Below are positions 41,557 through 52,526 of a DNA stretch of 64,000 bases, piece after piece (the stretch's first letter is position 1; every line of letters begins with the position of its first letter). Origin of the DNA: Curvularia sp. ZM96 (Eukaryota > Ascomycota > Dothideomycetes > Pleosporales > Pleosporaceae); contig JAJGBQ010000009.1 in NCBI GenBank assembly GCA_022457065.1, positions 62,001 through 126,000 of the forward strand, given 5' to 3'. The notes under the pieces were generated by a model that saw only the letters and a list, made by a program, of their open reading frames with translations, had not been told where the DNA came from and made no database searches. The position numbers and the translations under genes were made by a program.

Positions 41557-43027
41557 ATGAAGTTCTCGTCAGTTTCTTGTCTCGGGATTTTGCCGATTTA
41601 CGTAGCCATTGCCATTCATCTCGACATCCACTCGCCAGGTATACGATTGTTGGTCCGCGATGGCTAAGCTTACTTGGGAACAGAAAGTATCAAGGAAACT
41701 ATTGCGGTACTCGCCAAAGATCTGCGACGATACTATACCGGAGATCAAGAAGGTGGTATACCAGGTCTCCTCCCACCACCCTATCACTGGTGGCAGGCTG
41801 GTGCTATGTTCAATACCTTCATCAACTACTGGTACTACACTGGAGATGACCAGTACAATTCTGTTGTTACACAGGCTTTGGAACATCAGGTTGGAGAGTT
41901 TAATGCTTTCATGCCTCTTAATCAGACCAGGTCGCTCGGAAACGACGACCAAGGCTTCTGGGGAATGACGGCCATGTCTGCGGCAGAGAACAAACTGCCA
42001 GGCTTGGAAAATGGAAAGCCGTCCTGGTTATCGCTTGCTCAAGCTGTGTTCAACACACAGCGAAATCGATGGGACTAAACCCTCTGTGGAGGAGGATTGA
42101 GATGGCAGGTCTACTTTTTCAGCATCGGGTACAGTTATAAGAATACTATATCCAACGGCTGCTTCTTCAATATAGCTGCTCGTCTCTACAAATATTTTGA
42201 AGATGAAATCTATTTGGATTGGGCTGAACAGGTTTGGCAGTGGGAGTTGGCCATGGGCCTTATAACAAAGGAGTATTACTTCCTGGATGGCGCCCATGGC
42301 AAGGAGAATTGCACAACTTTCGACTATAAAAAATGGACCTATAATGCTGGGGTGCACATGGCTGGCGCTGCAGCAATTTGGAACGTAGTGAGTGAAAGCC
42401 AAACAGTTGGTCGATGCGCTTTCAGCCGCTTACTTTCCACAAGACTCAGAGTGACATCTGGAAAACCAGGCTAGAAGGAATCATTGGAGGACTAAGCATT
42501 TTCTTCCGCGACAACGTCATGATCGAAATCAGCTGCGAGAACCGAGGCAGATGCAACATAGACCAGCGGTCTTTCAAGACGTACTTGTCTCGCTGGATGG
42601 CTTACACGGCGATGGTTGCCCCTTGGACTCGCGATTCGATTGACCCACGGCTCCAGGCTTCCGCTGTTGCCGCAGCTGCTCAATGCACGAACGAGGGAGG
42701 GCAGAGCTCTTGCAATCTTTACTGGGCTGCAGGAAATGAACATGGTAACAGCTTTGGTGTTGGCGAGCAAATGGCTGCTTTAGAAGTGATACAAAGTCTT
42801 CTCTACCCGCTGTTGCCGGGCCTGTGTCACGTAACAGCGGAGGAACGTCACTGAGCAACCCAGACGCCGGTCTGGACAACACGACTGAATTTCTTATTCT
42901 CGAAGACATCACTTTAGGCGAAAAGATTGGTGCTAATGTGTTGACAATCGTCATGCTGGGAAGCGCTGTTGCCGGCGCTGCATGGATGCTATCAGAAAGA
43001 GATGAACCTCATTTTCGCCGAGAGTGA
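41557..43027 (+). pseudogene. GH76 (DFG5/DCW1-like) pseudogene, copy 2
   Basis: The sequence is essentially identical to the pseudogene at 14916-16386. It keeps the same predicted 45 bp intron (about 41639-41683), the same TAA (42076-42078), the same disturbed frame around 42390-42470 and the same frame change near 42804. Shared lesions show the gene was dead before the segment was duplicated. Confidence 0.9.
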
Positions 43028-44637
43028 GCTCGAGGAGATGCTCCAAACAGGCAACGCGTTGAGGAGCTGTAAGATTTGCGAGACTATGATACTTAGCTGT
43101 AGGGAGGATGAAGTGTGCTCGAGCTACAAGCCGCGAAGACTGGTAATCGACGTCGACAGCTCGTACCACCACTTCACTTCCTAACCATAAACCATGCCGA
43201 TAGAGTAATTAGATAAGCCATTCTTTTGCAGCTGCATCATGTTCGCTTCTTAACTCCTTCCAGTTGTAGCGCTCGAACCGAAAATTCCAGATCCCCTCTT
43301 TAATGATTGGCCCCTGTTCCGTGTATCGGCTGCTTTCTCTCCCAACATGCTGTACTAAGCTAGGAGTTATGGCAAACCTGAGCTCGTCTCTTTGCTCAGC
43401 AAACTCTTCTGTCAAGACATCCATGAAGCCAGTACGGCGGTCGTTAAAATAAGAGACCAGCTCCAGAGCCTTATTCCTTGGGAAGACAAGAGCTTGGCTG
43501 CAACACCCGAACCGGGTCATCTCGCTCACGCCGGTTCGAATGGGCAGGACTGTCATTCGTCCCAGTGCGAAGAAAAGCAGGATTGCTGCTGTCAGCATGA
43601 AGTACGATAAGAGGACTGTGCATCGTGGACTGAGAAAACGGCAAAGCATGACGGCAGATTGGGTCTTCCGCAATGAGAACAAGACAGCTGCAAGGGCGCC
43701 CGCTGCGATGAGTGACCAGCAAACATATGTCGGCCAGTATTCCGAATTCCAGCCCATATACCTCTCGGTGTAGAATAGACGAAGGTATAGAAAACTGTCT
43801 CTGGCCTGTCGCAATAAGGTCTGGCGCTCTGCCTCCCGTATTGCAAAGACTGTGCGATGGAACCACCCGTCCATAGCGACCGTGTCGTCTCCAAAGATAG
43901 CTATGTATGGCGTGTGTTGCGCCGCGCATTTAGCCAAAAGATATGAGTAATCGTAAAGCCCCTTGGTCAGAAATTTGCCACTTTCATCCTCCATCACACT
44001 CAAATCCTGTTTGTCGCTGTTCTCAAGGTCGTAGGTAATAACATGGTCTGTAAGCTCGTGTAACCAGGTATCGCCATAATGTGGATGTATTGTAGGGTCC
44101 GTGTGCGGTATGAACATAATCAGAAATATGTCGCTTCTTTCTTCTGGTGTGAGTCCCTCTAATAGAGATCCTATAGTATCGGACATGTATTGCGCGTGAC
44201 GACGACCTACAGAAGGTATCCCGACGCATAACCTTCTTTTTTTGTTACCAGGCTTAAGCCGTTTGAATGTCTGAGTAGTATTGTAGGCTGAAATAAACTC
44301 GGTGGCCTGCTTGCGTCGGACTCGGGAATAACGAGGTTCATATCCTTTCTTCGGGTTGAAGAAGATGGATGTTGGATCGCGCGTGGATCTTTTTTTTTTT
44401 TTTTTTTTTTTTTTTTTAGTTTAGCGTCCTGTCTCAGCCGGTGGGCTATATAGGACGTGCAGGCTAGGCCTGCAAGTATCTACGTGGTTCTATCGATTTG
44501 ATGTAGGTGGGGGAGGGGGCTATCTAAATCGAGGTGAGGCTCGTAGCCTAGTGCAGAGGGAGGTAGAAGGGGGTCTTGCGGGTAGAAGTGAGGGGTAGGG
44601 TAGGTGTAGGGCAAGGGCACCTAGTATAGGTGTTGCC

Positions 44638-47600
44638 CTAGTTCTCGAGGTTTCCTTTGTACCAGGCCTGTGTTGCAGCCCTAGTTTCCTTAATAAAGGC
44701 AATTGTGGCCTGTATGCCTGTTCTCGTATTTAGGAGGAAGGCTAGCGATAGAGGGTCCTTGCTAGCCTCTTGCATCTTCGTCCTAGCCTCCTTGTATAGC
44801 GTACACCTAAGGAGGATATGTGCAGCGTCTTGCGTAGCTCTATAGTTGCAGGGGCAAACCTTAGAGTCTACTTTACCTCGCTTGAAGAGAAAATCTCGTA
44901 GGTAACAGTGTCCTAGCTTAAGCTGAAAGAAGGCGCTAGAGGCTTCTCTACTAGTAGGAGGAATAGCAATCTGCTTCCTAGTCTTCCACTTATACCTTGC
45001 GGCGTAAGTAGTAGAGTTTAGAGTAATAGCTCTCCTTCTATACTGTTCTAGATAGCTAAGCCACTCTCGCTCGCCTAGCTGTTTTATTCGTGTGCCTATT
45101 ACAGCTAGACTCGTCCTACTAGAGCTAGGATCTAGCTTTGTCGCCTCCTTTGCTAGCAAGTCTGCTTTCTCGTTTCCTATAACGTCCTGGTGGCCGGGTA
45201 CCCAGTAGATCGCGGGTGTTAGGCCTTTCTCTCGAAGCTTTTTTGCTGCTCTCGTACATCTAAGTTGCCATTCTTGCCCAGGGTTGTCAGAGGCAGTTTG
45301 TAGTCTGAATATTGCAGCCTGGTTATCTGCATATACTCTAACATCTAGACAGTCGTCTGCTAGGTCGATAGCTTTCTCTAGGCCTAGAGTAATACCTTCT
45401 AGTTCTCCGTTATAGACTAGCTGGTTGTATCCTATATTAACCTTTTCCTGAGCTATAAGACTAGCTCCTTTGTAGAAGGCTACTCCTACTCCTATACCCT
45501 TGCCTTTGCTTGTGGCTGAGGCGTCTGAGTAGATGGAGAGGAGGTGTTTGTCTTCTAGGAGTTCCTTATGGTGCTTTGCTTCGATTTCCTTAGAATTCTT
45601 AGATATATTCGTCTTATAGAGTATTTCTGAGCTCCAGGGCATAGACGCGTAGTGCTGAATCTTCTCACTATCCGAGGATAGTGCTGTTGAGATAGATCTA
45701 GTAATACGCTCTAGCTGCTTGCCTTGATTGCTAGAGATAGCAATGTTGAGAGGGTGGCTAGGAGCTAGCTTTCTTGCTCTAAAGGCGTATTGACGTAGGG
45801 CGTTATTAAGTCTAACTCTAGGAGGGTAAAGAGCTGCTTCTACCTCGCTAGGTATAGCAGGTGAGGTTCTAAAGGATCCTAGGATTTTCCTGCAGGCTTG
45901 ATTCTGCAGCTTCTGCCTCTGATTGAGTGCTGTATGTTGCTCCTTCCAGAAGATTTGGCAGCCATAGTCCGCTACGCTAGTGACGCAGGCTAGATAGAGT
46001 TGTCGTACTGCTCTAGGCGAGAGGCCTTTATTTGAGTTTGCTAGCCTGCTAAGGCGGTGAAAGGCTGCGCTAGCCTGCTGGTTCCTAATGTAGCTGTGGT
46101 GCTTGAATTTGAGGCTGCAGTCAAAGTAGATGCCTAGCCATCTAACTAGCTCCTTAGACTGTACTGTTTCCTGAGTAGGTAGAGTAAGTACTCTACTTTG
46201 ATCTTTTCTAGATCTTGTCCAGTTAACTAGTTCCGTCTTTGAGCTGTCGAATTGGATAGCTGACTCCTCTGCTAGTCTAAAGAGATTCTGGATCTCCTTT
46301 TCTAGTAACTTGATATTTTTCCTTACTGACGTAGACGATACGGAGATCTGTAGGTCGTCTATATAGGAGGAGGAGTAGGTGCTCTCACTCGCTTGAATTG
46401 CTTGAAAGAGCGGTTTTGAGTAGATTAGAAACAGGATTGGCGAGGCTGGGCTTCCTTGAGGGGTTCCTGTTGAGATTTCCTGAGGCTCCTCAGTCTGTCC
46501 GTCAAAAGATAGCTCTAGTACTCTACCTTCTAGAAAGGACTTTGTCCAGGCTAGTAGACAGCAGGGTAGGCCTTGATCTCTCATGACTTCTAGAAGCTTA
46601 TTTTTTGAGACGTGATCGAAGGCTCCTTTAATATCAAGAAAGATAGTAGTAGTAACTTTCTGTTTTCTTTTCTGCTGCTGTATGTTGTTATAGAAGAGTA
46701 GCGCAGCGTCGATAGCGGACTTCTTTAGTCTTCCTCCTAGTTGAGAGGGGTGGAGTAGATCAGTTGTTTCCGCTAGTGCGCCTAGTCTCCTAGCTACTAG
46801 CCTTTCTAGTACTTTGCCTAGACAGTTTAGAAGTGAGATTACTCTATAGGCTTTTGGGATCGAGTAGTCGGGCTTGCTTGGCTTTTTTAGGATTACTCCT
46901 TTTGCTTTTCTCCAGCACCTTGGGTGGTAGCCTAGGTTAAATAGAGTAGAGTATATCCTAAATAGAGTTGCCGACTGCGTTAAGTAGGCCTTTTGGATCA
47001 CCTCATGGCTGATCAGATCAGGCCCTGGTGAGGTAGCCTTCACTTTGCAGCAGGCAAAGGAGAGTTCGTCCTCTGTTAGAGCAGGCCAGGTCCACCTGCT
47101 GTCTCCCCTGTAGGTGTAGAAGGAAGGGATAGCTGTCGTAGGAGGCGGAGGAAAGAGATCTTCTCTAAAAGCCTTGCACTTCTCTGTAAACGACTCCTTG
47201 CCTTTAATAGCAGGTATTCGAGTACTTAGGTTATCTTTCGTATATGCTAGAGCTTTAAAGATATCATGTGGCGAGTCTTTTTGAAGAAAGGCCTCCCAGT
47301 GGCCTTGTTTAGCTCGTCGAATAGCTTTTAAATATCTATTTTTAGTGCGTAGATACTCTCGTTTCCACTGGTAGAGGGAGCTATTATTTTCCTTTTTGCC
47401 TCCTTCTTGTAGGCTCTATAGGCTCTGCTTAGGTCTTGCTTTCGGCTATCTAGCTCGCTCGTCCACCAGGGCTTAGGCTTAGGCTTTTGGCTGACTAGTG
47501 GAGTTGACTTTTCTAGTGCGTTCTGTATAGCCTTTGTAAGATCCTCTCCTAGCTTATCTAGCTTAGTTTCTAGCGGGATATTTTGTCCTAGAATAAGCTT

Positions 47601-48443
47601 TCTTGAGGTGTAGTTCGAGCAAGGAGGTAGTGTCGACAGTCGCTCCTCTAGGCCTATGGCTTTGATCTCCTGTCCTAGCGTCTCCTTAAAGGTCTTCCAG
47701 TCTGTTTTTCTAGTATTGTACGTCTTTGGCTGTCTAGGTAGCTCGCTAGTAGTATAGATACTAAATAGAATAGCGTGGTGGTCAGATCCAACTTCAGGTA
47801 TAGTCTGCCAGTCCTGGATACTAGCAGCTATATCGTTGGTTACAAAAGTAAGATCTAATACGCTCTCTTTCCGCATGTGAGCTCTGAAGAAGGTGCCTTC
47901 CCCTAGAGTATTTAGTAGAGTGAGATTTTGCGTATCTATCCACTCTACTAGATCCTCTGCTAGTGTGCTAGGGCTGCGCTCCTCTAGGCTCCATCTAGGA
48001 TGGTGGGTGTTGAAATCTCCTAGAATAATTGACTGAGGCTGTAGGGTCTCCTGTAGTAGGCGCCTCTGGATTGTTGTCTTGTTTAAACCTTCTAGTAGGC
48101 TCTTCTCGTTATAAATGTTATAGATATAGAAGTTAGTGGTAGTAGCTAATACTTTAATAGCTAGAAAGTCGTTATCGTCGCTAATAAGTGGATTAACCTC
48201 TACTTCTAGATCTTTTCTAATATAGAAGAGTACTCTAGGCCTTAAGGAGCTATCCTCTAGGGTAGGTAGTATCTGAGTAAAGTCCTGGTGAGCGATAGAT
48301 CTAGTTTTTGCGTACGAGGGTCCCTTGAGTAGCCAGGGCTCCTGTACTGCGATGATTTTGGCGCCTACTTTGACAGCTAGATCTAGCGCGCTCTCGGTAG
48401 CAGGACTACTTCTATTAACGTTTATTTGTAGAATTTTCAACAT
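44638..48443 (-). pseudogene. LINE ORF2 (endonuclease-RT-RNase H), one frameshift
   Basis: ATG at 48443 begins an APE-type endonuclease (VQEPWLLKG, LGDFNTHHPRW, VGSDHHA). Near 47390 the frame changes by one base in an A-run and continues to 44638. Read across the shift, the protein has about 1268 codons, close to the 1275 of the LINE at the left edge. The RT has IFLDIKGAFDHV and an SYIDDL motif in place of the usual ADD. The RNase H has IYSDASAT and VPGHQDVIGNEKAD. A C-terminal Cys/His knuckle (CPCN...H...C) closes it. A frameshift in a homopolymer could also be an assembly error. Confidence 0.9.
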
Positions 48444-48444
48444 C

Positions 48445-49895
48445 CTAGTTAGTAGGGCTCGTCCTAGTAGTCCTAGCTATAAGGATATCGCAGCTAGGGT
48501 TATTTGCTGCGTGAGGCTTACTACAGTTGACGCACTTAAAAATAGTGTGTACGCATGCTTTTCCTTTTGTGGGGCAGGACTTGCATTTATGTAGGCTTGT
48601 GTGGTGAGCCTCACTGCAGATCTGACAGGCTACTTTCGAGCATCTAGCCTCTAGGTGGCCAAAGCCTTGGCATTTCGAGCATTGTCTAGAGTTATTAATA
48701 ACTCGTAGCTTCTCTGCTCTAAGGCTCTCTCCTAGGATATAGAGCTTTCCTCTAATAGCCTTAAGAGCCTCCTCTTCGGTCGCAAAGGCGACGCAGGCGG
48801 AGCCGTAGCTCTGCTGTTCTCTCTTAGACTCGGGGGTGAGCCAGAAAGGAGTGCCTACTACTTTTAGGCCTTTATTAAAGGTCTCGATTTCCCCTTAATT
48901 ACCTCTAGGCTGTGGTTCGTTGGTAGCTTGTGGATAACTACTTTATACCATGAGGTAATAGGCTGCGCTGCCTTAAAGGCTACTAGATCCTTCCAGATCC
49001 TCTGGTTTTCTAGCAGGTACTTGGCTGTGAAGGAAGGCGTGGTAGTAACTACCTTATTTCCCTTTGATGATATAGTCACTGACGCGACTACAGGCGATCG
49101 TACACCTCCTTTAGAGGTGAAGGCTTGGTTGAAGGCGTTTCTTAGCCTTAAGGCGTCAAAGGCAGCAGGAGCCCCTAGGTTGACTAGGACTAGTTGTCTC
49201 TCCTTGAGGCTCGGCTTAGCCTTTTGAGGTGTCTTCTTGTGCACAGTAGTCCACTGTTGCTCCTTGTTTATTGCTGCTGTAGCAGCTGCAGCGTACGAGG
49301 TAGGTTGCGGTGGAGCAGCTATCTGACTATTTCCCTGCTGGTTTGGTCTTGTAGTAGTAGGCCTATCGAGACGACGAACTTTATCTCTGAGCTCCTTTGA
49401 GACATTTGAAAGTGAGGAGATCTGATCTCCTAGTATGGCTGAGTTCTTCTTACTGACTCTACCTGTCTCAGTATAGTCTCTAAAGACTTCTACTAGGTCG
49501 AGCAGGTTAGTCTGCTGCGTGGGGTTATTTTCAGCTAGATTAGCTGCTTGGACTACTAGGTTTCTAGCGATCTCCAGAGCCTCTTCTACTGACGTAGCCT
49601 TAGGTGTCCTGTTTTGGCTAGAGAAAGGATTTCTCAGCGTTGAGCCAATGAAAGGAGAGAAATTGCTTCTAGTGCGTGTCTCTGTTCGTGTCTTTTCTGG
49701 CGAGAAATTGGCTTGTCTTTTGTTTGGTGGTAGAATAGGAATTTCAAAAACACTAGAGGTGTCTCGATTTTGAGTAGGCGTAGTTGGCTGAGTAGATTCC
49801 ATTTCTATCTCGTTCTGAATCTGTCCTTCTAGCTCTATTGGCTCCTGCCTCGTCCTTGGTATATGGACGTCGATAGTATCGCTGTCAGGCGGCAT
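48445..49895 (-). pseudogene. LINE ORF1 (gag-like), one frameshift
   Basis: The first 343 residues are open from ATG at 49895. A one-base shortfall in a G-run near 48895 shifts the frame, after which an RRM-like region and three Cys/His knuckles follow (CSKCQGFGHLEARC and two others ending in CVNCSKPH). Allowing for the shift, the protein is about 483 residues and its TAG ends one base before the ORF2 start. A homopolymer error in the assembly is possible. Confidence 0.88.
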
Positions 49896-50111
49896 TCTGC
49901 TTAGTAATCCGCGTGGTCTGTGTGTTCTGCGTTAAAAGTGAGACGTGTTCAAAATTAACTCCTTTTATAGCTTCTATCTCCACAGCGCGTAGACTGCACG
50001 CCTCAAGAGTAGTTGTAATCGATTTCTAAGGGTTTGATTATATATATTCGACTAAGATTACACCTATTCTGAAAAACTCGTAGAATTAAGGTTTGATCTG
50101 CGCGTGGATCT

Positions 50112-51016
50112 TAAATCGATTGTAATGATAACAATAATGCCCAGCAGTAAACCACAAAGGGCTGCTGTTTTCCAAAAAGGACGCATGAAATGTATGGGTG
50201 AGAACTAGCTTCTACGGTCGTTCGACCTGCATAAGAGCGCACACAATATACTAACTATATCGGATGGAAGTGCTAATGGTTTTCCGGGCCTCAGGGATGG
50301 ATATTAGAAAATTAAGTCAAATGAGGGGTTGTGCCCCAATCCTCTTAGCTGTAACGCAGCCATGTCACCGCGCATTGGTGTGATCAGAGTTTAATTCCAA
50401 GTCTTACGAGATAAGCTCCCTGTTAGCCAAAAGCACTCGTAGCAAGGCACAAACAAAGGCTTGTTTTTTAGGAATATGTACAAACAACTCGACTATGTAA
50501 TACTATATGCAACTAGGAGAGCAACTAACAGATGTGTAGTGTAGGGGCATGATCTGAACATAATCAATTAAGACTACAAGTCGAGATACCAAGCAAGCAC
50601 ATAGTTAGCCACCGCTAATAACAACAAAGTTCATCACTACTCTCTATAAGCGTAAGCTAGTCAATCGAAACGTCCAACTGCTGTGTGATGACCCTGAAAT
50701 GCTAGCACTCCTGATTACGCTTACAGCTAGTAAGCAAGACGAAGAATGCGACTCGAAACACTGCCCCGCAATCCTTCTAACCATGCTATAGTCACGTAAC
50801 ACAATCAGTGATCAGTATGTCTTAGCGCCACTAAGAAATTAAGCAGGCTAGGACGGTGAATTTGAAACGCGCAGCTAACCTTCCACTTAGGGGTGGTTGG
50901 CATACCCATAATTATACACGTTGACCATCACGACTATGGAACAGCACCAAGAAAGCCGTTCGACGCGAGCCAGACAGCTGGTTAGAGATAAATCTTGCAG
51001 TATGGCTGCAGATCAT
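50112..51016 (+). other. Non-coding right part of duplication copy 2
   Basis: Apart from the 5' end of the split glycosyltransferase, no ORF is convincing. Relative to copy 1 it carries many transitions in both directions, mostly at CpA/TpG. Confidence 0.7.
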
Positions 51017-51120
51017 AGATAGCAAGTTGAAATACGTTCCTATTCTATATACTTCCTACACTTGCATATATCATTCTGGATTTTATTGTAGATAACTATC
51101 TGTAGTTGTAGTACTTTCCT

Positions 51121-51230
51121 AAGAACTGCACGCAGTAGGCGTAACCCTAACTTAGGGTTAACTTGGGGTTAACTTGGGGTTAAGCCCGTAGCGCAACCCT
51201 AAGCGCAACCCTAGGCGTAACCCTAAGTCA
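51121..51230. repeat. Degenerate telomere-like repeats
   Basis: Units such as AACCCTAA, TTAGGGTTAA, TTGGGGTTAA and CGCAACCCTAAG recur in both orientations over about 100 bp. They resemble the TTAGGG repeat of fungal telomeres with extra bases between units. More isolated units occur near 51415. Confidence 0.6.
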
Positions 51231-51596
51231 GCATGGGCCACAGCTACGAACACCAACCCTCCAGCATACGCTATTGAATAACTTGCGCCATCTATATTGC
51301 AGCACGACAAGAAGTAGCTTGTTCGATGTGCATGAATTTCTTGCATCACTGACACAAGTTGCACGAGTTTCTAGCATGATTCTGGCTCTTATTCAACGCT
51401 CCTAGAATTCTGCTGAACCCTAACGCTAAGCCTAACAGAGTTTAGTTTTGGAATGGGGGAGCATTCCCGAACCGAATACCTGAGTAGGCAAATTACAAAG
51501 GATAGGAAAGTGCTTTGTATTTTGTATTTTAGTTGTGACCATCATCTATATTGAACCCAAATGGCCTAGATCTAACCTTAAGATGAGTAACTACCC

Positions 51597-52030
51597 AACG
51601 CTCTATATTTTTAGCATTAGCTACGCCCTGCATGGCTTCGTAGTGGTGACCGCCAATCCTTGCGCCACACTGCCCAATAGCAAACTATCAATTGCTAGTC
51701 AGTATATAGCTGAAAATGCGATAGGTAACAAGGGTCTGAACATACCGAATGTCCATTCACACAACTACCCCTATGACCTGAATAGGTAGTGATCCCTCTT
51801 GGCCCACTGCCCATTACTTTATTAGTCGCCTCGAGTCCCTTGGGTATGACTCCCCATACCAATCGTTTCGCAAGAGCTTAAGGGACTCTTTCACTGTCTG
51901 TAACAAAGTGTTTGTATCGCGGGACTCTTGCTCGCATAGCTTCTCTACCTTTCTAGGCAAGTCCTCGGCCTTCTCATGGTAAATAAACTCAACAAGTACT
52001 TCTCCTTCGAGAAATTAAGGTACTACCAGT
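51597..52030 (-). pseudogene. Relic of an RZ-finger protein C-terminus
   Basis: Reading leftward, LCEQ...L..V.ESLKLL..DWYGES matches the tail of the large helicase gene at 52705 onward. GHRGSCVNGHS then corresponds to GHWYNCANGHP. A putative intron follows at the same position as in the large gene, and then FAIGQCGARIGGHHYEAMQG, where the middle of the RZ finger is missing (the first CG runs straight into the second half). Stops interrupt the frame. It is a diverged second copy in the same orientation. Confidence 0.7.
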
Positions 52031-52526
52031 CTCAGAACCTTTGTTCTAGCGATCATTTGCCGTAGGAATGATGAAAGAGAGAAGTCATGAGTTCTAAACT
52101 AGGTTAGATCAAGCTTGATAGGTAAGGTTGCGATTAAGGTGAGATCTATTAGCGCTTACACAAGCAGTAGAAGTTAAATACTCTTAGTCAGTATCTTATA
52201 GTTATTAGGATTCTTGTGATATCGGCTCCTGGAGCAGTTTAGAAGAAGATCCTCCTTGAGCGAGAAGCGACTCTAAACAACGAGTTCTTTTTATCAACAT
52301 TGTAAGTAGAGAAACAATGATATTTATCTCGTAGAAGTTTCAAGTACAATTGGTAATTTACTTCTAAATTAGCTCTGTAGCGATGGCGATTCGAGAAGAT
52401 GATTAATGGCTGGGCATTGTGCAGAACGAATAGGCGCTACAGATTGCAGGTCATAATACATGTACCAAAGCGCTTAGGGAACCTCAATTTCTGTTGTCGC
52501 AGATGCTTTACCCACCATACATCACT
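52031..52526. other. Spacer between RZ relic and helicase gene
   Basis: This may contain further, unrecognisable sequence of the relic. No ORF is supported. Confidence 0.4.

Larger units (their letters stand above)
44391..50099 (-). mobile_element. Tad-like LINE with poly(A) tail, inserted in the glycosyltransferase gene
   Basis: The element lies on the minus strand. Its 3' tail is an uninterrupted run of 28 T on the plus strand (44390-44417). Target duplications GCGCGTGGATCT are at 44379-44390 and 50100-50111, and the unsplit site is present once in copy 1 (17738-17749). Length is about 5.7 kb. ORF1 and ORF2 each have one single-base length change in a homopolymer, so the copy is nearly whole yet not obviously active. 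Confidence 0.95.
43209..50186 (-). pseudogene. PGAP4-like glycosyltransferase, copy 2, split by a LINE
   Basis: The start codon and signal anchor are at 50186-50112. The remaining body is at 44390-43209. The LINE lies between them at about codon 26. The body reads through the position that is TGA in copy 1 (CGA, Arg here) to the end of the catalytic domain. The acidic motif is GDD, not the EDD of copy 1; since a glutamate or aspartate is usual here, this could weaken metal or sugar-nucleotide binding. The gene cannot yield a normal protein because the anchor is cut off. Confidence 0.85.
41129..51016 (+). repeat. Segmental duplication, copy 2, interrupted by a LINE
   Basis: This matches 14487-19001 in the same orientation, at an offset of 26,641 bp in the coding core. 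After removing the 5.7 kb LINE and its 12 bp duplication, copy 2 is about 4.17 kb. The shortfall is explained by about 350 bp missing at 50278 relative to copy 1. Confidence 0.93.

Noticed and set aside
51535..51789. 84-residue plus-strand frame
   Set aside because: The minus strand carries a better-supported RZ-finger relic over the same bases.
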